This document shows, piece by piece, positions 9,498 to 17,125 of a stretch of DNA of 33,652 bases (position 1 is the stretch's first letter; the number at the start of each line of letters is the position of its first letter). A model generated the notes under the pieces. It was not told the DNA's origin. It did no database searches and saw only the letters and a list, made by a program, of their open reading frames with translations. The DNA lies in contig JAVTVZ010000194.1 of NCBI GenBank assembly GCA_032229625.1, positions 1 to 33,652 on the forward strand, given 5' to 3'. This stretch comes from Kineosphaera sp032229625 (lineage in GTDB: Bacteria; Actinomycetota; Actinomycetes; Actinomycetales; Dermatophilaceae). A program made the translations under genes and the position numbers.

Positions 9498-10352
9498 TCA
9501 GGCGAGCGGGTCGTCCTCGCCCCACGGCATCAGCGCCAGCGTCCGGACCGCCGGACCCAGGCCGGCCGCGGCCCGCCGCGCCAGCTCGTCGGGGTGGTCG
9601 ACGCCGGCGCGCACCATGCGCCCGGACCAGGCGTCGAGCCGACCCGACGCCAGGGCGAGCGCCAGCTCGAGGACCTCCTGAGGCGACGTCCACTGCGTGC
9701 GATCACGATGCTTGGGCATCGCCGCCGTCATGTCGGTGCGCACGACGCCGGGGGCCAGATCGAACGCACGGACACCCGCGGCGCGCCCCGACAGGTGGGT
9801 CGAGCCGGTGATCCGGGCCAACGCCGTCTTGCCGACGTTGTAGGCCGAGGCCTGCGCCCCGGCCCGCGTGCCGGAGCCGGAGTTGAGGTTGATGACACGC
9901 CCCGAGCCCGCGGCGAGCATCCCCGGCAGCACCATGCGGGTCACGAGGTAGGGGCCGCGCACGTTGACCTCGACCGCGCGCCACCACTCCTGGGGATCGG
10001 ACTCCTCCAGCGGCACCTCGGTGTCGATGACGCCGGCGTTGTTGACCAGCACGTCGACGGCCGGCACGCGCGCCAGGATGTCGGCGATCCAGTCGTGCAC
10101 GGCGCGCTCGTCGGTGACGTCCAGGGCTGTGATGACCGGCTCCGCGCGCGGCGCGTCACCGCCGACCGGGCGGTCGCTGCGCGCGGGGTCTGCGGAGCGC
10201 GAGCAGCCGAACACCTCGTAGCCGGCCGCCGCGAAGCCCAGCGCGAGGTGTGCGCCGATGCCGCGCGAGGCGCCCGTGACGACCGCGACCGGGCGCCTGC
10301 CCGCCGAGTCGGAGCCACCGGTCGAGCCTGCAGGGCCGGTCGCCTCAGGCAC
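9498..10352 (-). CDS. Short-chain dehydrogenase/reductase (SDR), substrate unknown
   Basis: Classical SDR oxidoreductase with a Rossmann fold, probably cytoplasmic. The 284-residue protein has the cofactor motif TGASRGIG at residues 26-33, NNAG at 104-107, and the catalytic Ser158, Tyr171 and Lys175 (YNVGK). The PGVVRTDM segment after the active site is also typical. The residues seen suggest NADP preference (an Arg in the glycine-rich loop), but the substrate cannot be read from sequence. The GTG start lies inside the end of pheT (8-nt overlap), so it is translated with pheST although no functional link to tRNA charging is evident. A 69-bp gap separates it from argC. Confidence 0.85.
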   Translation of the reverse strand: MPEATGPAGSTGGSDSAGRRPVAVVTGASRGIGAHLALGFAAAGYEVFGCSRSADPARSDRPVGGDAPRAEPVITALDVTDERAVHDWIADILARVPAVDVLVNNAGVIDTEVPLEESDPQEWWRAVEVNVRGPYLVTRMVLPGMLAAGSGRVINLNSGSGTRAGAQASAYNVGKTALARITGSTHLSGRAAGVRAFDLAPGVVRTDMTAAMPKHRDRTQWTSPQEVLELALALASGRLDAWSGRMVRAGVDHPDELARRAAAGLGPAVRTLALMPWGEDDPLA

Positions 10353-12987
10353 GCTGGGTCGCCCCCGTCGCGCGGGCGGCCGCGGCGACGGCCTCGTCGC
10401 GCAGGGCGCTGACCTGCTCGGTCGTCATCGTGCGCTGCGCGGGCCGGAAGGTCAGCCGGTAGGCGAGCGACTTCTTGCCCGCGCCGACCTGGTCACCGCG
10501 GTAGACGTCGAAGAGACGCACCGACTCCAACGCCTCCCCCGAGGCGGCGCTCAGAGCCGCCTCGACGTCGGCGGCAGGCACGGCGTCGTCGACGACGAGC
10601 GCGACGTCGCTGTGGGCCACCGGCAGCGTGGACAGGGTCTGCACCTGCGGCGGCTCGCCGGCCGCACCGATGAGAGCGTCGACGTCGACCTCGACGGCGC
10701 ACGTCCGCGCCGGGATCTCGTAGGCGAGGCACACCTTGGGGTGCAGCTCACCGGCGTGACCGACGACCTGCCCGTCGGGCAGGCGCAGCGCGGCGCACCG
10801 GCCCGGATGCCACGGCGCGTGCGCGTCGGCCGCGACCGAGAGCTCCACCCCGAGGGCGCGGCCGAGCTGCCGGGCGATCCCGATGGCGTCGGCGGCGTCG
10901 TAGGCGCGACCGGTGCCCCACGGGCCGGCGGGGACCGCGTCGCCGGTCAGGGCGATCGCCAGGTGCCGAGGCTGCGGGGGCACCGCGGCGTCGATGGCGG
11001 CCAGCGTCGCGGCGTCGGGCAGGGCGCCGACCGGCGGGATCGGCGCCGCCGTGGTGCCGCCGGCCTCGGGCCGCACGACGAGCCCGATCTCATAGATCCC
11101 CAGATCGCGAGAGCCGCGGCCGACGTTGAGCCGCACCGTGTCCAGGAGCGTGTCGAGGATGCCGGTGCGCAGCAGCGGCCGCTCGTCCGAGAGCGGGTTG
11201 GCCAGGCGGATCGCGACCCGCCGCGGGTCGTCCGGCGCGTAGCCGAGCCGGTCGAAGGCCTGCGTGCCGACGAACGGATACGACCAGACCTCGACGAGAC
11301 CGAGCCCCGGCAGCGACGCGCCGAGCAGCCGCAGCGCCCGCTGCGCCGGCGTCAGGCCGCGCCCCGCCGGGGCGACGGGCAGCACCGAGGGAATGCGCTC
11401 GTAGCCGCGCAGCCGCGCGACCTCCTCGACCAGGTCCGGCCCGTCGGTCAGGTCGGGACGCCACGACGGCGCCGCGACGCGGACCTGCCCGAAGCCGTCC
11501 GGCCCGCCAGGGCGGTCTGCCCCGGCGGCGGCGTCGGCGTCGTCGGTCACCACGCACCCCAGGGAGCGCAGGGCCGCGACGACGCTGTCGTGGTCGAGCC
11601 CTGGTGGCACCGCGCCGTCGGTGACGTCGCGCGGCTGCACGTAGGCCCACGGCAGCGCGGTGTCGAACGCGATGTCCGCGGCCGGCGCGCGCCGGTCGAC
11701 ATCCGTGACGGCCGCGTCGACCTGGCCCCCGCCGAGCTGCGCCAGCAGGTCGACGGCGAGCTGAGCGACGACGGCGGTCATCGCCGGATCGACGCCCCGC
11801 TCGAAGCGCTTGCTCGCCTCGGTGCTCAGCTTGTGCCGCCGCGAGCTGCGCGCCACCGTGATCGGATCGAAGTGCGCCGCCTCGATGAGCACGTTCGTCG
11901 TGCTCGCGGTGACCTCGCTGGTCTCGCCGCCCATGACCCCGGCGATGGCCAGCGGGATCGTGCCACCGTCGGTGATGAGCAGATCCTGGGGATCCAGCGT
12001 GCGGGTCACGTCGTCCAGCGTCGTCAGCGTCTCGCCCGGGCGGGCCCGCCGCACCTCGATGGCGCCCCCGAGGGTGTCCAGGTCGAAGGCGTGCAACGGC
12101 TGGCCGGTCAGCAGCATGAGGTAGTTCGTCACGTCGACCGCCAGGCTGATCGGGCGCATCCCCAGCTGGGTGAGCCGCCGCTGCATCCAGCGGGGGCTGG
12201 CGGCCCGGGAGTCGACGCCGCGCACGACCCGGGCGACATACCGGTCGCAGCCGAGGACCGAGCGGATCGGCGCCTCGTCGAGCAGGCGCACGGCATACCC
12301 GTCGTCGGTGGGGGGCGCGAGCGGCACCTGCGGGCCGACCGGGTCGACGAAGGTGTCGATCCGGCCCGTGGCGAGCGCCAACTCGCGGGCGATGCCCCGC
12401 AGCGAGAAGCAGTAGCCGCGGTCGGGGGTGACGTTGACCTCGACGACCTCGTCGGCCAGACCGAGGAGCTCGATGGCGTCCTGCCCCGGCGCGAGCCCCG
12501 CGAGGATCTGCGGGGAGTCGGCGAGGTAGTCGCCCAGCACGATGATGCCGTCGTGGTCCTCACCGAGGCCGAGCTCGGCGGCCGAGCAGATCATGCCGTG
12601 GCTCATGTGGCCGTAGGTCTTGCGCGCGCCGATCGTGAATCCGCCGGGCAGCGTCGCGCCGGGCAGGACGACGACGACGAGGTCTCCGGGCCCGAAATTG
12701 TGTGCGCCGCAGACGATCTCCTGCGTCACCGACGGGTCGCCACCGGCCGCGGCCCGCTGGCCGTGGTCGCCGACGTCGACGTGACAGAAGTGGATCGTCT
12801 TGCCGTTCTTCTGCGGCTCGTCGGTGCGATCGAGCACGCGGCCCACGACGAGGGGGCCGACGATGTCGCCACCGTGCAGGCCCTCCTCCTCCAGGCCGAC
12901 GCGGACCAGGTCCGCGGCGATGTCCGCCCCGGTCTTGCCCGGATCGACGTCGACCAGCTCGCGCAGCCACGAGACGGGGGCCCGCAT
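10345..12987 (-). CDS. pheT: Phenylalanyl-tRNA synthetase beta subunit
   Basis: Large subunit of the (alpha-beta)2 PheRS, with tRNA-binding and editing roles. The 880-residue protein begins with MRAPVSWLRELVDVD, then an EMAP/OB-type tRNA-binding domain (residues about 40-150), the B3/B4 editing region, the B5 domain, a catalytic-like core with APSWRPDLT-DLVEEVARLRGYERIPS, and a C-terminal ferredoxin-fold anticodon-binding domain (LPVAHSDVALVVDD to the end). The length is somewhat above the usual 800-830 because of Ala/Asp-rich loops. The ATG shares one base with the pheS stop (TGATG), so translation is coupled. Confidence 0.97.
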   Translation of the reverse strand: MRAPVSWLRELVDVDPGKTGADIAADLVRVGLEEEGLHGGDIVGPLVVGRVLDRTDEPQKNGKTIHFCHVDVGDHGQRAAAGGDPSVTQEIVCGAHNFGPGDLVVVVLPGATLPGGFTIGARKTYGHMSHGMICSAAELGLGEDHDGIIVLGDYLADSPQILAGLAPGQDAIELLGLADEVVEVNVTPDRGYCFSLRGIARELALATGRIDTFVDPVGPQVPLAPPTDDGYAVRLLDEAPIRSVLGCDRYVARVVRGVDSRAASPRWMQRRLTQLGMRPISLAVDVTNYLMLLTGQPLHAFDLDTLGGAIEVRRARPGETLTTLDDVTRTLDPQDLLITDGGTIPLAIAGVMGGETSEVTASTTNVLIEAAHFDPITVARSSRRHKLSTEASKRFERGVDPAMTAVVAQLAVDLLAQLGGGQVDAAVTDVDRRAPAADIAFDTALPWAYVQPRDVTDGAVPPGLDHDSVVAALRSLGCVVTDDADAAAGADRPGGPDGFGQVRVAAPSWRPDLTDGPDLVEEVARLRGYERIPSVLPVAPAGRGLTPAQRALRLLGASLPGLGLVEVWSYPFVGTQAFDRLGYAPDDPRRVAIRLANPLSDERPLLRTGILDTLLDTVRLNVGRGSRDLGIYEIGLVVRPEAGGTTAAPIPPVGALPDAATLAAIDAAVPPQPRHLAIALTGDAVPAGPWGTGRAYDAADAIGIARQLGRALGVELSVAADAHAPWHPGRCAALRLPDGQVVGHAGELHPKVCLAYEIPARTCAVEVDVDALIGAAGEPPQVQTLSTLPVAHSDVALVVDDAVPAADVEAALSAASGEALESVRLFDVYRGDQVGAGKKSLAYRLTFRPAQRTMTTEQVSALRDEAVAAAARATGATQRA

Positions 12988-14102
12988 CAGATCTCCATTC
13001 CGAACGCCGCGGAGAAGCGGACGTCACCTTCGACGATGTCGTGCATGTCGGACACGCCGTTGCGCAGCATGATCGAGCGGTCGATGCCCATGCCGAAGGC
13101 GAAGCCGGTGTAGACGTCGGGGTCGACGCCGGCGGCCAGCAGCACGTTGCGGTTGACCATGCCGCAGCCGCCCCACTCGATCCAGCCCGTGCCGCCGCAC
13201 GTGCGGCAGGCCGGGTCCTTGCCGAAGCAGACCCAGCACTGGAAGTCCATCTCGGCGCTGGGCTCGGTGAAGGGGAAGTAGGCGGGGCGCAGCCGGGTCG
13301 TCACCGCCGCGCCGAAGAGCGCCTGCGCGAGGTGGTCGAGCGTGCCCTTGAGGTGGGCCATCGTCAGCCCCTTGTCGACGGCCAGGCCCTCGATCTGGTG
13401 GAAGACCGGCGTGTGCGTCGCGTCGAGTTCATCGGTGCGGTAGACCCGCCCGGGCACCGCGACATACATCGGCAGCTCACGCTGCAGCCCCGAGGTGTCG
13501 CGGCGCAGCAGCGCCCGCGCCTGCACCGGCGAGGTGTGGGTGCGCAGCACGAGACCGGAGTCCGGCGGGTCGATGAAGAACGTGTCCTGCATCTGGCGGG
13601 CCGGGTGATCGGGCGCGAAGTTCAGCGCGTCGAAGTTGAACCACTCGGCCTCGACCTCGGGCCCCTCGGCGATCTCCCAGCCCATCGACGTGAAGACGTC
13701 CTGCATGCGCTCGATCGTCAGCGACAGGGGGTGCCGCGCACCCAGCCTGCGACCGGGCCCCGGCACGGTGACGTCGATGGCCTCCTCGACGAGGATGCGC
13801 TCGTCGCGCTGCTCCTCGAGCACGACCTGTCGCTCCTTGAGGGCGGCGCCCACGCGACCGCGCGCCTGCCCGACGCGCTTGCCGGCCTCGGCCTTGGCGC
13901 TCGGCGGCAACGCGCCGATCTCACGGTTGGCCAGCGCCAGGGGGCTCTTCTCGCCGGCATGGGCGAGGCGCACGGCCTTGAGGGCGTCGAGATCGTCGGC
14001 CGCGGCGATCGCCGCCAGCGCCTCGTCCAGCGCCGACTCGACGGCCTGTGGCGCCAACGCGCTGACCTCGACGGGATCGTAGGAGGTGTTCGGTCCTGAC
14101 AT
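12987..14102 (-). CDS. pheS: Phenylalanyl-tRNA synthetase alpha subunit
   Basis: Catalytic subunit of PheRS (class II synthetase). The 371-residue protein has an N-terminal coiled-coil of about 90 residues, the class II core with FDALNFAPDHPAR and VLRTHTSPVQAR, and motif 3 (GFAFGMGIDRSIMLRNG). It carries the four-cysteine insertion of the CWVC-CRTCGGTGW-GCGM type found in many bacterial PheS proteins, possibly metal-binding. The ATG at 14102 is preceded by purine-rich GCGAAGCGAAGCG rather than a strong ribosome binding site. It heads pheS-pheT-SDR and has its own promoter region (14217-14247). Confidence 0.97.
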   Translation of the reverse strand: MSGPNTSYDPVEVSALAPQAVESALDEALAAIAAADDLDALKAVRLAHAGEKSPLALANREIGALPPSAKAEAGKRVGQARGRVGAALKERQVVLEEQRDERILVEEAIDVTVPGPGRRLGARHPLSLTIERMQDVFTSMGWEIAEGPEVEAEWFNFDALNFAPDHPARQMQDTFFIDPPDSGLVLRTHTSPVQARALLRRDTSGLQRELPMYVAVPGRVYRTDELDATHTPVFHQIEGLAVDKGLTMAHLKGTLDHLAQALFGAAVTTRLRPAYFPFTEPSAEMDFQCWVCFGKDPACRTCGGTGWIEWGGCGMVNRNVLLAAGVDPDVYTGFAFGMGIDRSIMLRNGVSDMHDIVEGDVRFSAAFGMEI

Positions 14103-14216
14103 CGCTTCGCTTCGCGTCGTCTCGACGGCCCGTCAGCCGCCTCCCGCGAGCACCCTCGCCGCGGTCGTCGCGGCGATGTCGCAGCAGGTCGCTGACCCCT
14201 GGCCCTTGCGGGGCCG

Positions 14217-14247
14217 ATCATAGGCGGGGGCACCGACAAGGTCCCAA
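14217..14247 (-). promoter_or_regulatory. Candidate pheST promoter
   Basis: Minus-strand -35 TTGGGA (14242-14247), 19-nt spacer, -10 TATGAT (14217-14222). It leaves an untranslated leader of roughly 105 nt before pheS. The -10 is a good match; the spacer is on the long side. No T-box or Phe-rich leader peptide was recognised. Confidence 0.45.
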
Positions 14248-14284
14248 GCGTGTCGCCCCTCGGGCGGGTGGGGCGGGTCGGGCG

Positions 14285-14311
14285 GCCCGGGCCCGGGTGC
14301 CGGGCCCGGGC
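14285..14311 (-). terminator. GC hairpin after the rRNA methyltransferase gene
   Basis: A perfect 12-bp inverted repeat with a 3-nt loop: arms at 14285-14296 and 14300-14311, made of alternating CCC/GGG blocks. It lies about 20 bp beyond the stop of the methyltransferase gene and upstream of the pheS promoter. There is no T-run, as is common for actinobacterial terminators. It probably ends the infC-operon transcript. Confidence 0.55.
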
Positions 14312-14331
14312 GCCGGAGTCGCCGCTCGGGG

Positions 14332-15207
14332 TCAGGTGTGCTGCTCGCGCGCCGAGGCGTAGAGGCAGACGGTGGCGGCCATCGCGAGGTTGAGGGACTC
14401 CGCGTGGCCGTAGAGCGGGACGGCCACGGCCTCGTCGCAGGCGGCGAGCAGCTCCGGCGGCAGGCCCCACGCCTCGTTGCCCATGACCCACGCGTGCGGG
14501 GTGCTCAGATCGGTCGCGAAGAGGCTCGCCTCGGAGGCGCCGTCGGCCGCCAGCGACCGGATACCCGCCGCGCGCAGGCGGTCCAGCAGCGCGGGGATGT
14601 CGACGCCGAGCGCCATCGGCACGTGGAAGTGCGAGCCGACGGCCGAGCGCACGACCTTGGGGTTGTAGACGTCGACGCTGCTCGTGCCGACGAGCACGGC
14701 ATCGGCGCCGGCGGCGTCGGCGCCGCGGATGACGGTGCCGGCGTTGCCGGGGTCGCGCACGTTGGTCAGGACGACGAGCAACCGGGGTGTGCCGCGCAGG
14801 ACCTCCTCGACGGACACGTCGACCGGCCGGCAGACGGCGAGCACGCCCTGCGGCGCCGTCGTGTCGCACATCGCGGCGAGCACCGGGGTGCTGGTGTCGC
14901 GCACCGGGATCCCGGCCGCGGCCGCCGCGGCGAGCAGCTCGGGGTGGCGCGCGCGACCGGCCGGGTCGGCGAAGACCTCCCGGACCACCTCGGGCCGGTG
15001 GGCGAGCGCCTCCCGCACGGCCTGCGGACCCTCCGCGAGGAAGAGCCCCTCGCGCTCGCGCACGGCGCGGCGCCCCAGGGCAGCGACGGCGCGCACGCGC
15101 TCGGCGCGGACGTTCGTCAGGGGCGAGTGCGCAGGGTCCGCCGTGCGGGCGGACGAACGCCCCGACGATCGAGCGGGCGACCGTCGGGGCGTGGCGTCGT
15201 GAGGCAC
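14332..15207 (-). CDS. SpoU/TrmH-family RNA 2'-O-methyltransferase
   Basis: SPOUT-fold, AdoMet-dependent ribose methyltransferase acting on rRNA or tRNA. The 291-residue protein has an N-terminal substrate-binding domain (GLFLAEGPQAVREAL, residues about 54-68) and three SPOUT motifs: LTNVRDPGNAGTVIRGADAAG, WVMGNEAWGLP and VPLYGHAESLNLAMAATVCLY. It occupies the position of mycobacterial tsnR next to rplT. The target nucleotide cannot be inferred. The GTG at 15207 is 7 bp after the rplT stop. The first 28 residues are Arg/Ser-rich and unlike the family, so initiation could be further in, but no better start codon is visible. Confidence 0.9.
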   Translation of the reverse strand: MPHDATPRRSPARSSGRSSARTADPAHSPLTNVRAERVRAVAALGRRAVREREGLFLAEGPQAVREALAHRPEVVREVFADPAGRARHPELLAAAAAAGIPVRDTSTPVLAAMCDTTAPQGVLAVCRPVDVSVEEVLRGTPRLLVVLTNVRDPGNAGTVIRGADAAGADAVLVGTSSVDVYNPKVVRSAVGSHFHVPMALGVDIPALLDRLRAAGIRSLAADGASEASLFATDLSTPHAWVMGNEAWGLPPELLAACDEAVAVPLYGHAESLNLAMAATVCLYASAREQHT

Positions 15208-15214
15208 CGGTGAC

Positions 15215-15598
15215 TCAGGCAGCGTCGCTGCTCTCGCCGGCGGCGGGGACGTTGGCCTTCGCGATCTGCACGAGCGCGGCGAACGCGGCCTCGTCGTTGA
15301 CGGCCAGCTCGGCCAGCATGCGACGGTCGACCTCGATCTCGGCGGCCTTCAGGCCCTGGATGAAGCGGTTGTACGTCATGCCGTTGGCGCGGGCGCCGGC
15401 GTTGATGCGCTGGATCCACAGGCGGCGGAAGTCACCCTTGCGGGCGCGCCGGTCGCGGTAGGCGTAGCCGAGCGAGTGGGTGACCTGCTCCTTGGCCTTG
15501 CGGTAGAGCCGGGACCGCTGACCGCGGTATCCGCTCGCGCGCTCGAGGACGACCCGGCGCTTCTTCTGGGCGTTGACCGCCCGCTTCACGCGTGCCAC
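15215..15598 (-). CDS. rplT: 50S ribosomal protein L20
   Basis: Primary 23S rRNA-binding protein needed for early 50S assembly; in E. coli and Bacillus it also represses its own operon. The 127-residue protein has the basic N terminus ARVKRAVNAQKKRR, then RASGYRGQRSRLYRKAKEQV and the globular part LWIQRINAGARANGMTYNRFI-GLK. GTG start at 15598 with AAGGAG 7 nt upstream. Third gene of infC-rpmI-rplT. Confidence 0.97.
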   Translation of the reverse strand: MARVKRAVNAQKKRRVVLERASGYRGQRSRLYRKAKEQVTHSLGYAYRDRRARKGDFRRLWIQRINAGARANGMTYNRFIQGLKAAEIEVDRRMLAELAVNDEAAFAALVQIAKANVPAAGESSDAA

Positions 15599-15667
15599 GT
15601 GAGTACTCCTTGTGTCTGTATTCGGGCCGCAGCCACCACCGTGCCGTCGTCGGCCCGGTGCGGCGCG

Positions 15668-15690
15668 GGACGACCCCGGTCGGGGCGTCC
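15668..15690 (-). other. Hairpin in the rpmI-rplT gap
   Basis: Ten base pairs with one bulged A and a 2-nt apex: GGACG, A, CCCCG / CGGGG, CGTCC. It lies in the 112-bp gap between rpmI and rplT. Possible attenuator, RNA processing site or part of an L20-binding structure; no direct evidence for any of these. Confidence 0.5.
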
Positions 15691-15710
15691 GCGGCAGGGG
15701 ATGGCTCGGC

Positions 15711-15905
15711 CTACTTGCCGAGGAGCTTCTTGATCTTCTTCGCGTCCTGGGGGGCCAGCTCGACGTCGCCGGCGATGCGGCGGGTGAACCGGCTGGACTT
15801 GTGCTCCAGCAGGTGGCGGCCACCGGCCTGCTCGCGCATGACCTTGCCCTTGCCGGTCAGGCGGAAGCGCTTCTTGGCGCCGCTGTGCGTCTTCATCTTC
15901 GGCAT
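15711..15905 (-). CDS. rpmI: 50S ribosomal protein L35
   Basis: Small basic 50S protein, 64 residues, full length for the family. It begins MPKMKTHSGAKKRFRLTGKGKV and contains the characteristic HLLEHKSSRFTRR. AAGGAGA lies 11 nt before the ATG. It sits between infC and rplT, flanked by hairpins on both sides. Confidence 0.97.
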   Translation of the reverse strand: MPKMKTHSGAKKRFRLTGKGKVMREQAGGRHLLEHKSSRFTRRIAGDVELAPQDAKKIKKLLGK

Positions 15906-15941
15906 GGTGAGCCGGTCTCCTTCGAGTCGTGCGTCGTGATG

Positions 15942-15968
15942 GGTCTCCCCGGGTGACCCGGGGAGACC
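15942..15968 (-). terminator. Perfect 12-bp hairpin between infC and rpmI
   Basis: Arms GGTCTCCCCGGG and CCCGGGGAGACC with a 3-nt loop, 17 bp past the infC stop and 37 bp before rpmI. A second, smaller hairpin (AGCCGC / GCGGCT, 15972-15987) overlaps the infC stop. Without a T-run this may be a partial terminator, an RNA-stabilising element or a ribosomal-protein binding site that sets the ratio of IF3 to L35/L20. Confidence 0.6.
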
Positions 15969-15985
15969 GGGAGCCGCTGTGGCGG

Positions 15986-16618
15986 CTACGCCTGTGTGGT
16001 CGCCGGGACCTCGGCCTCCGTGGCCTGCTCCTGGCTCTGGGCCTCGGCCACGTCTGCGTCGGGGCGGCCGCTGTCGCGACGACGCCGCTGCTCGGCGCGG
16101 GCGTCGGCCTTCTTGCGGGTCGGGCCCAGGACCATGATCATGTTGCGGCCGTCCTGCTTCGGCGCGCTCTCGACGAAGCCGAGCTCGGCGACGTCCGCAG
16201 CGAGCCGCTGCAGCAGCCGGTAACCCAGCTCCGGGCGCGACTGCTCGCGCCCGCGGAACATGATCGTCACCTTCACCTTGTCGCCCGCCGAGAGGAAGCG
16301 GACCACGTGGCCCTTCTTCGTCGCGTAGTCGTGCGGGTCGATCTTCGGGCGGAGCTTGATCTCCTTGATGACCGTGTTGACCTGGTTCTTGCGGGCCTCA
16401 CGGGCCTTGAGGGCTGCCTCGTACTTGTACTTGCCGAAATCCATGAGCTTGGCGACCGGCGGGTTGGCCATCGGTGCCACCTCGACGAGGTCGAGATCGA
16501 CCTCACCGGCGAGGCGCAGCGCCTCTTCGATCTTGACGATCCCGACCTGCTCACCGTTGGGCCCGACGAGACGGACCTGAGGGACGCGGATGCGGTCGTT
16601 GATACGAGGATCGCTGAT
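15986..16618 (-). CDS. infC: Translation initiation factor IF-3, ATC start
   Basis: IF-3 binds the 30S subunit, checks initiator tRNA and start codon, and prevents premature 50S joining. The protein (about 210 residues) starts at ISDPRINDRIRVPQVRLVGPNGEQVGIV and has VAPMANPPVAKLMDFGKYKYE, the linker, and RFLSAGDKVKVTIMFRGREQ of the C domain. A 30-residue Arg/Gln/Glu-rich tail follows the core. The start is inferred to be ATC at 16618: AAAGGAG lies 6 nt upstream (16625-16631), the protein begins exactly where IF-3 should, and no ATG, GTG or TTG lies in a plausible in-frame position. A non-standard start is known for infC (AUU in E. coli) and underlies autoregulation. Confidence 0.93.
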   Translation of the reverse strand: MSDPRINDRIRVPQVRLVGPNGEQVGIVKIEEALRLAGEVDLDLVEVAPMANPPVAKLMDFGKYKYEAALKAREARKNQVNTVIKEIKLRPKIDPHDYATKKGHVVRFLSAGDKVKVTIMFRGREQSRPELGYRLLQRLAADVAELGFVESAPKQDGRNMIMVLGPTRKKADARAEQRRRRDSGRPDADVAEAQSQEQATEAEVPATTQA

Positions 16619-16684
16619 GTCGTACTCCTTTGCCTTGGCATGTCGGACGTGCGTCGATGCGCGATCGCGACGAGCTTCTCGCCC

Positions 16685-16741
16685 GTCCGGCGGCGCCGGA
16701 CACACGAAAGGCCCCCCGCGAGGGCGTCCCGCGAAAGGCCT
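16685..16741 (-). promoter_or_regulatory. Structured leader / candidate attenuator of infC
   Basis: Two stem-loops in the minus-strand leader of infC. The first (about 16706-16741) has an outer AGGCC/GGCCT stem and an inner CGCGGG / CCC-T-CGCG stem, and is followed by TTTCG, like an intrinsic terminator. The second (16685-16701) is a perfect 7-bp stem GTCCGGC / GCCGGAC with a 3-nt loop, about 54 nt before the infC ribosome binding site. A direct repeat CGAAAGGCC flanks the first. The layout fits transcription attenuation or autogenous control, but the mechanism is inferred. Confidence 0.45.
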
Positions 16742-16998
16742 GATCACCACCCACGCACCCCGAGAACGCACCCGGGGAGCCGGAATGCGTCGCACTCCGA
16801 ACCGTGGACCCGGTAACCTGAGCGGCTGTCGCGGGTGGAAGCGTGGTGAGCGGCTTCTCTTGGGCAATCACGTCAACTCGTATGCTGCGCCGGAACTCCT
16901 GCGCAGCACCCTGAGCCGTGGGGTCAGGTCGGACATGACTGATCGCCGACCATGGTAGCAGGATCCGCCCCAACGGCGCGACCGAGGCGCCATGCCCG
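16742..16998. other. Non-coding stretch upstream of the infC leader structure
   Basis: Part of the 507-bp gap between the SseB-domain gene and infC. No convincing coding frame. Somewhat AT-richer around 16865-16885 (TCAACTCGTATGCTG), where the infC promoter might lie, but no hexamer pair with proper spacing stands out on the minus strand. Confidence 0.4.
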
Positions 16999-17108
16999 TC
17001 ATCTCCACCCCCGCCATCTCCACGCCCGCCATGTCCACGCCCGCCATCTCCACGCCCGCCATGTCCGGCGACCGCCATGTCCGGCGACCGCCATCTCCGG
17101 CGACCGCC
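16999..17108. repeat. Tandem repeat array, 15- and 16-bp units
   Basis: About seven units on the plus strand. The first four have a 15-bp period built on CCATCTCCACGCCCG, with CCATGTCC and CCATCTCC forms alternating. The next ones have a 16-bp period built on CCATGTCCGGCGACCG. The array ends about 18 bp short of the stop codon of the SseB-domain gene. Not CRISPR: units are adjacent, with no spacers. The change of unit inside one array suggests slippage followed by divergence. Confidence 0.85.
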
Positions 17109-17125
17109 GGCCTCCCGCGACGGCA

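Noticed and set aside
14103..14216. T-box or Phe leader-peptide attenuator for pheST
   Set aside because: No T-box core and no short frame rich in Phe codons were found.
16868..17062. Small minus-strand frame encoding a MAGVE repeat
   Set aside because: Its first half is just the translated 15-bp tandem repeat, it has no ribosome binding site, and the rest lacks coding character.
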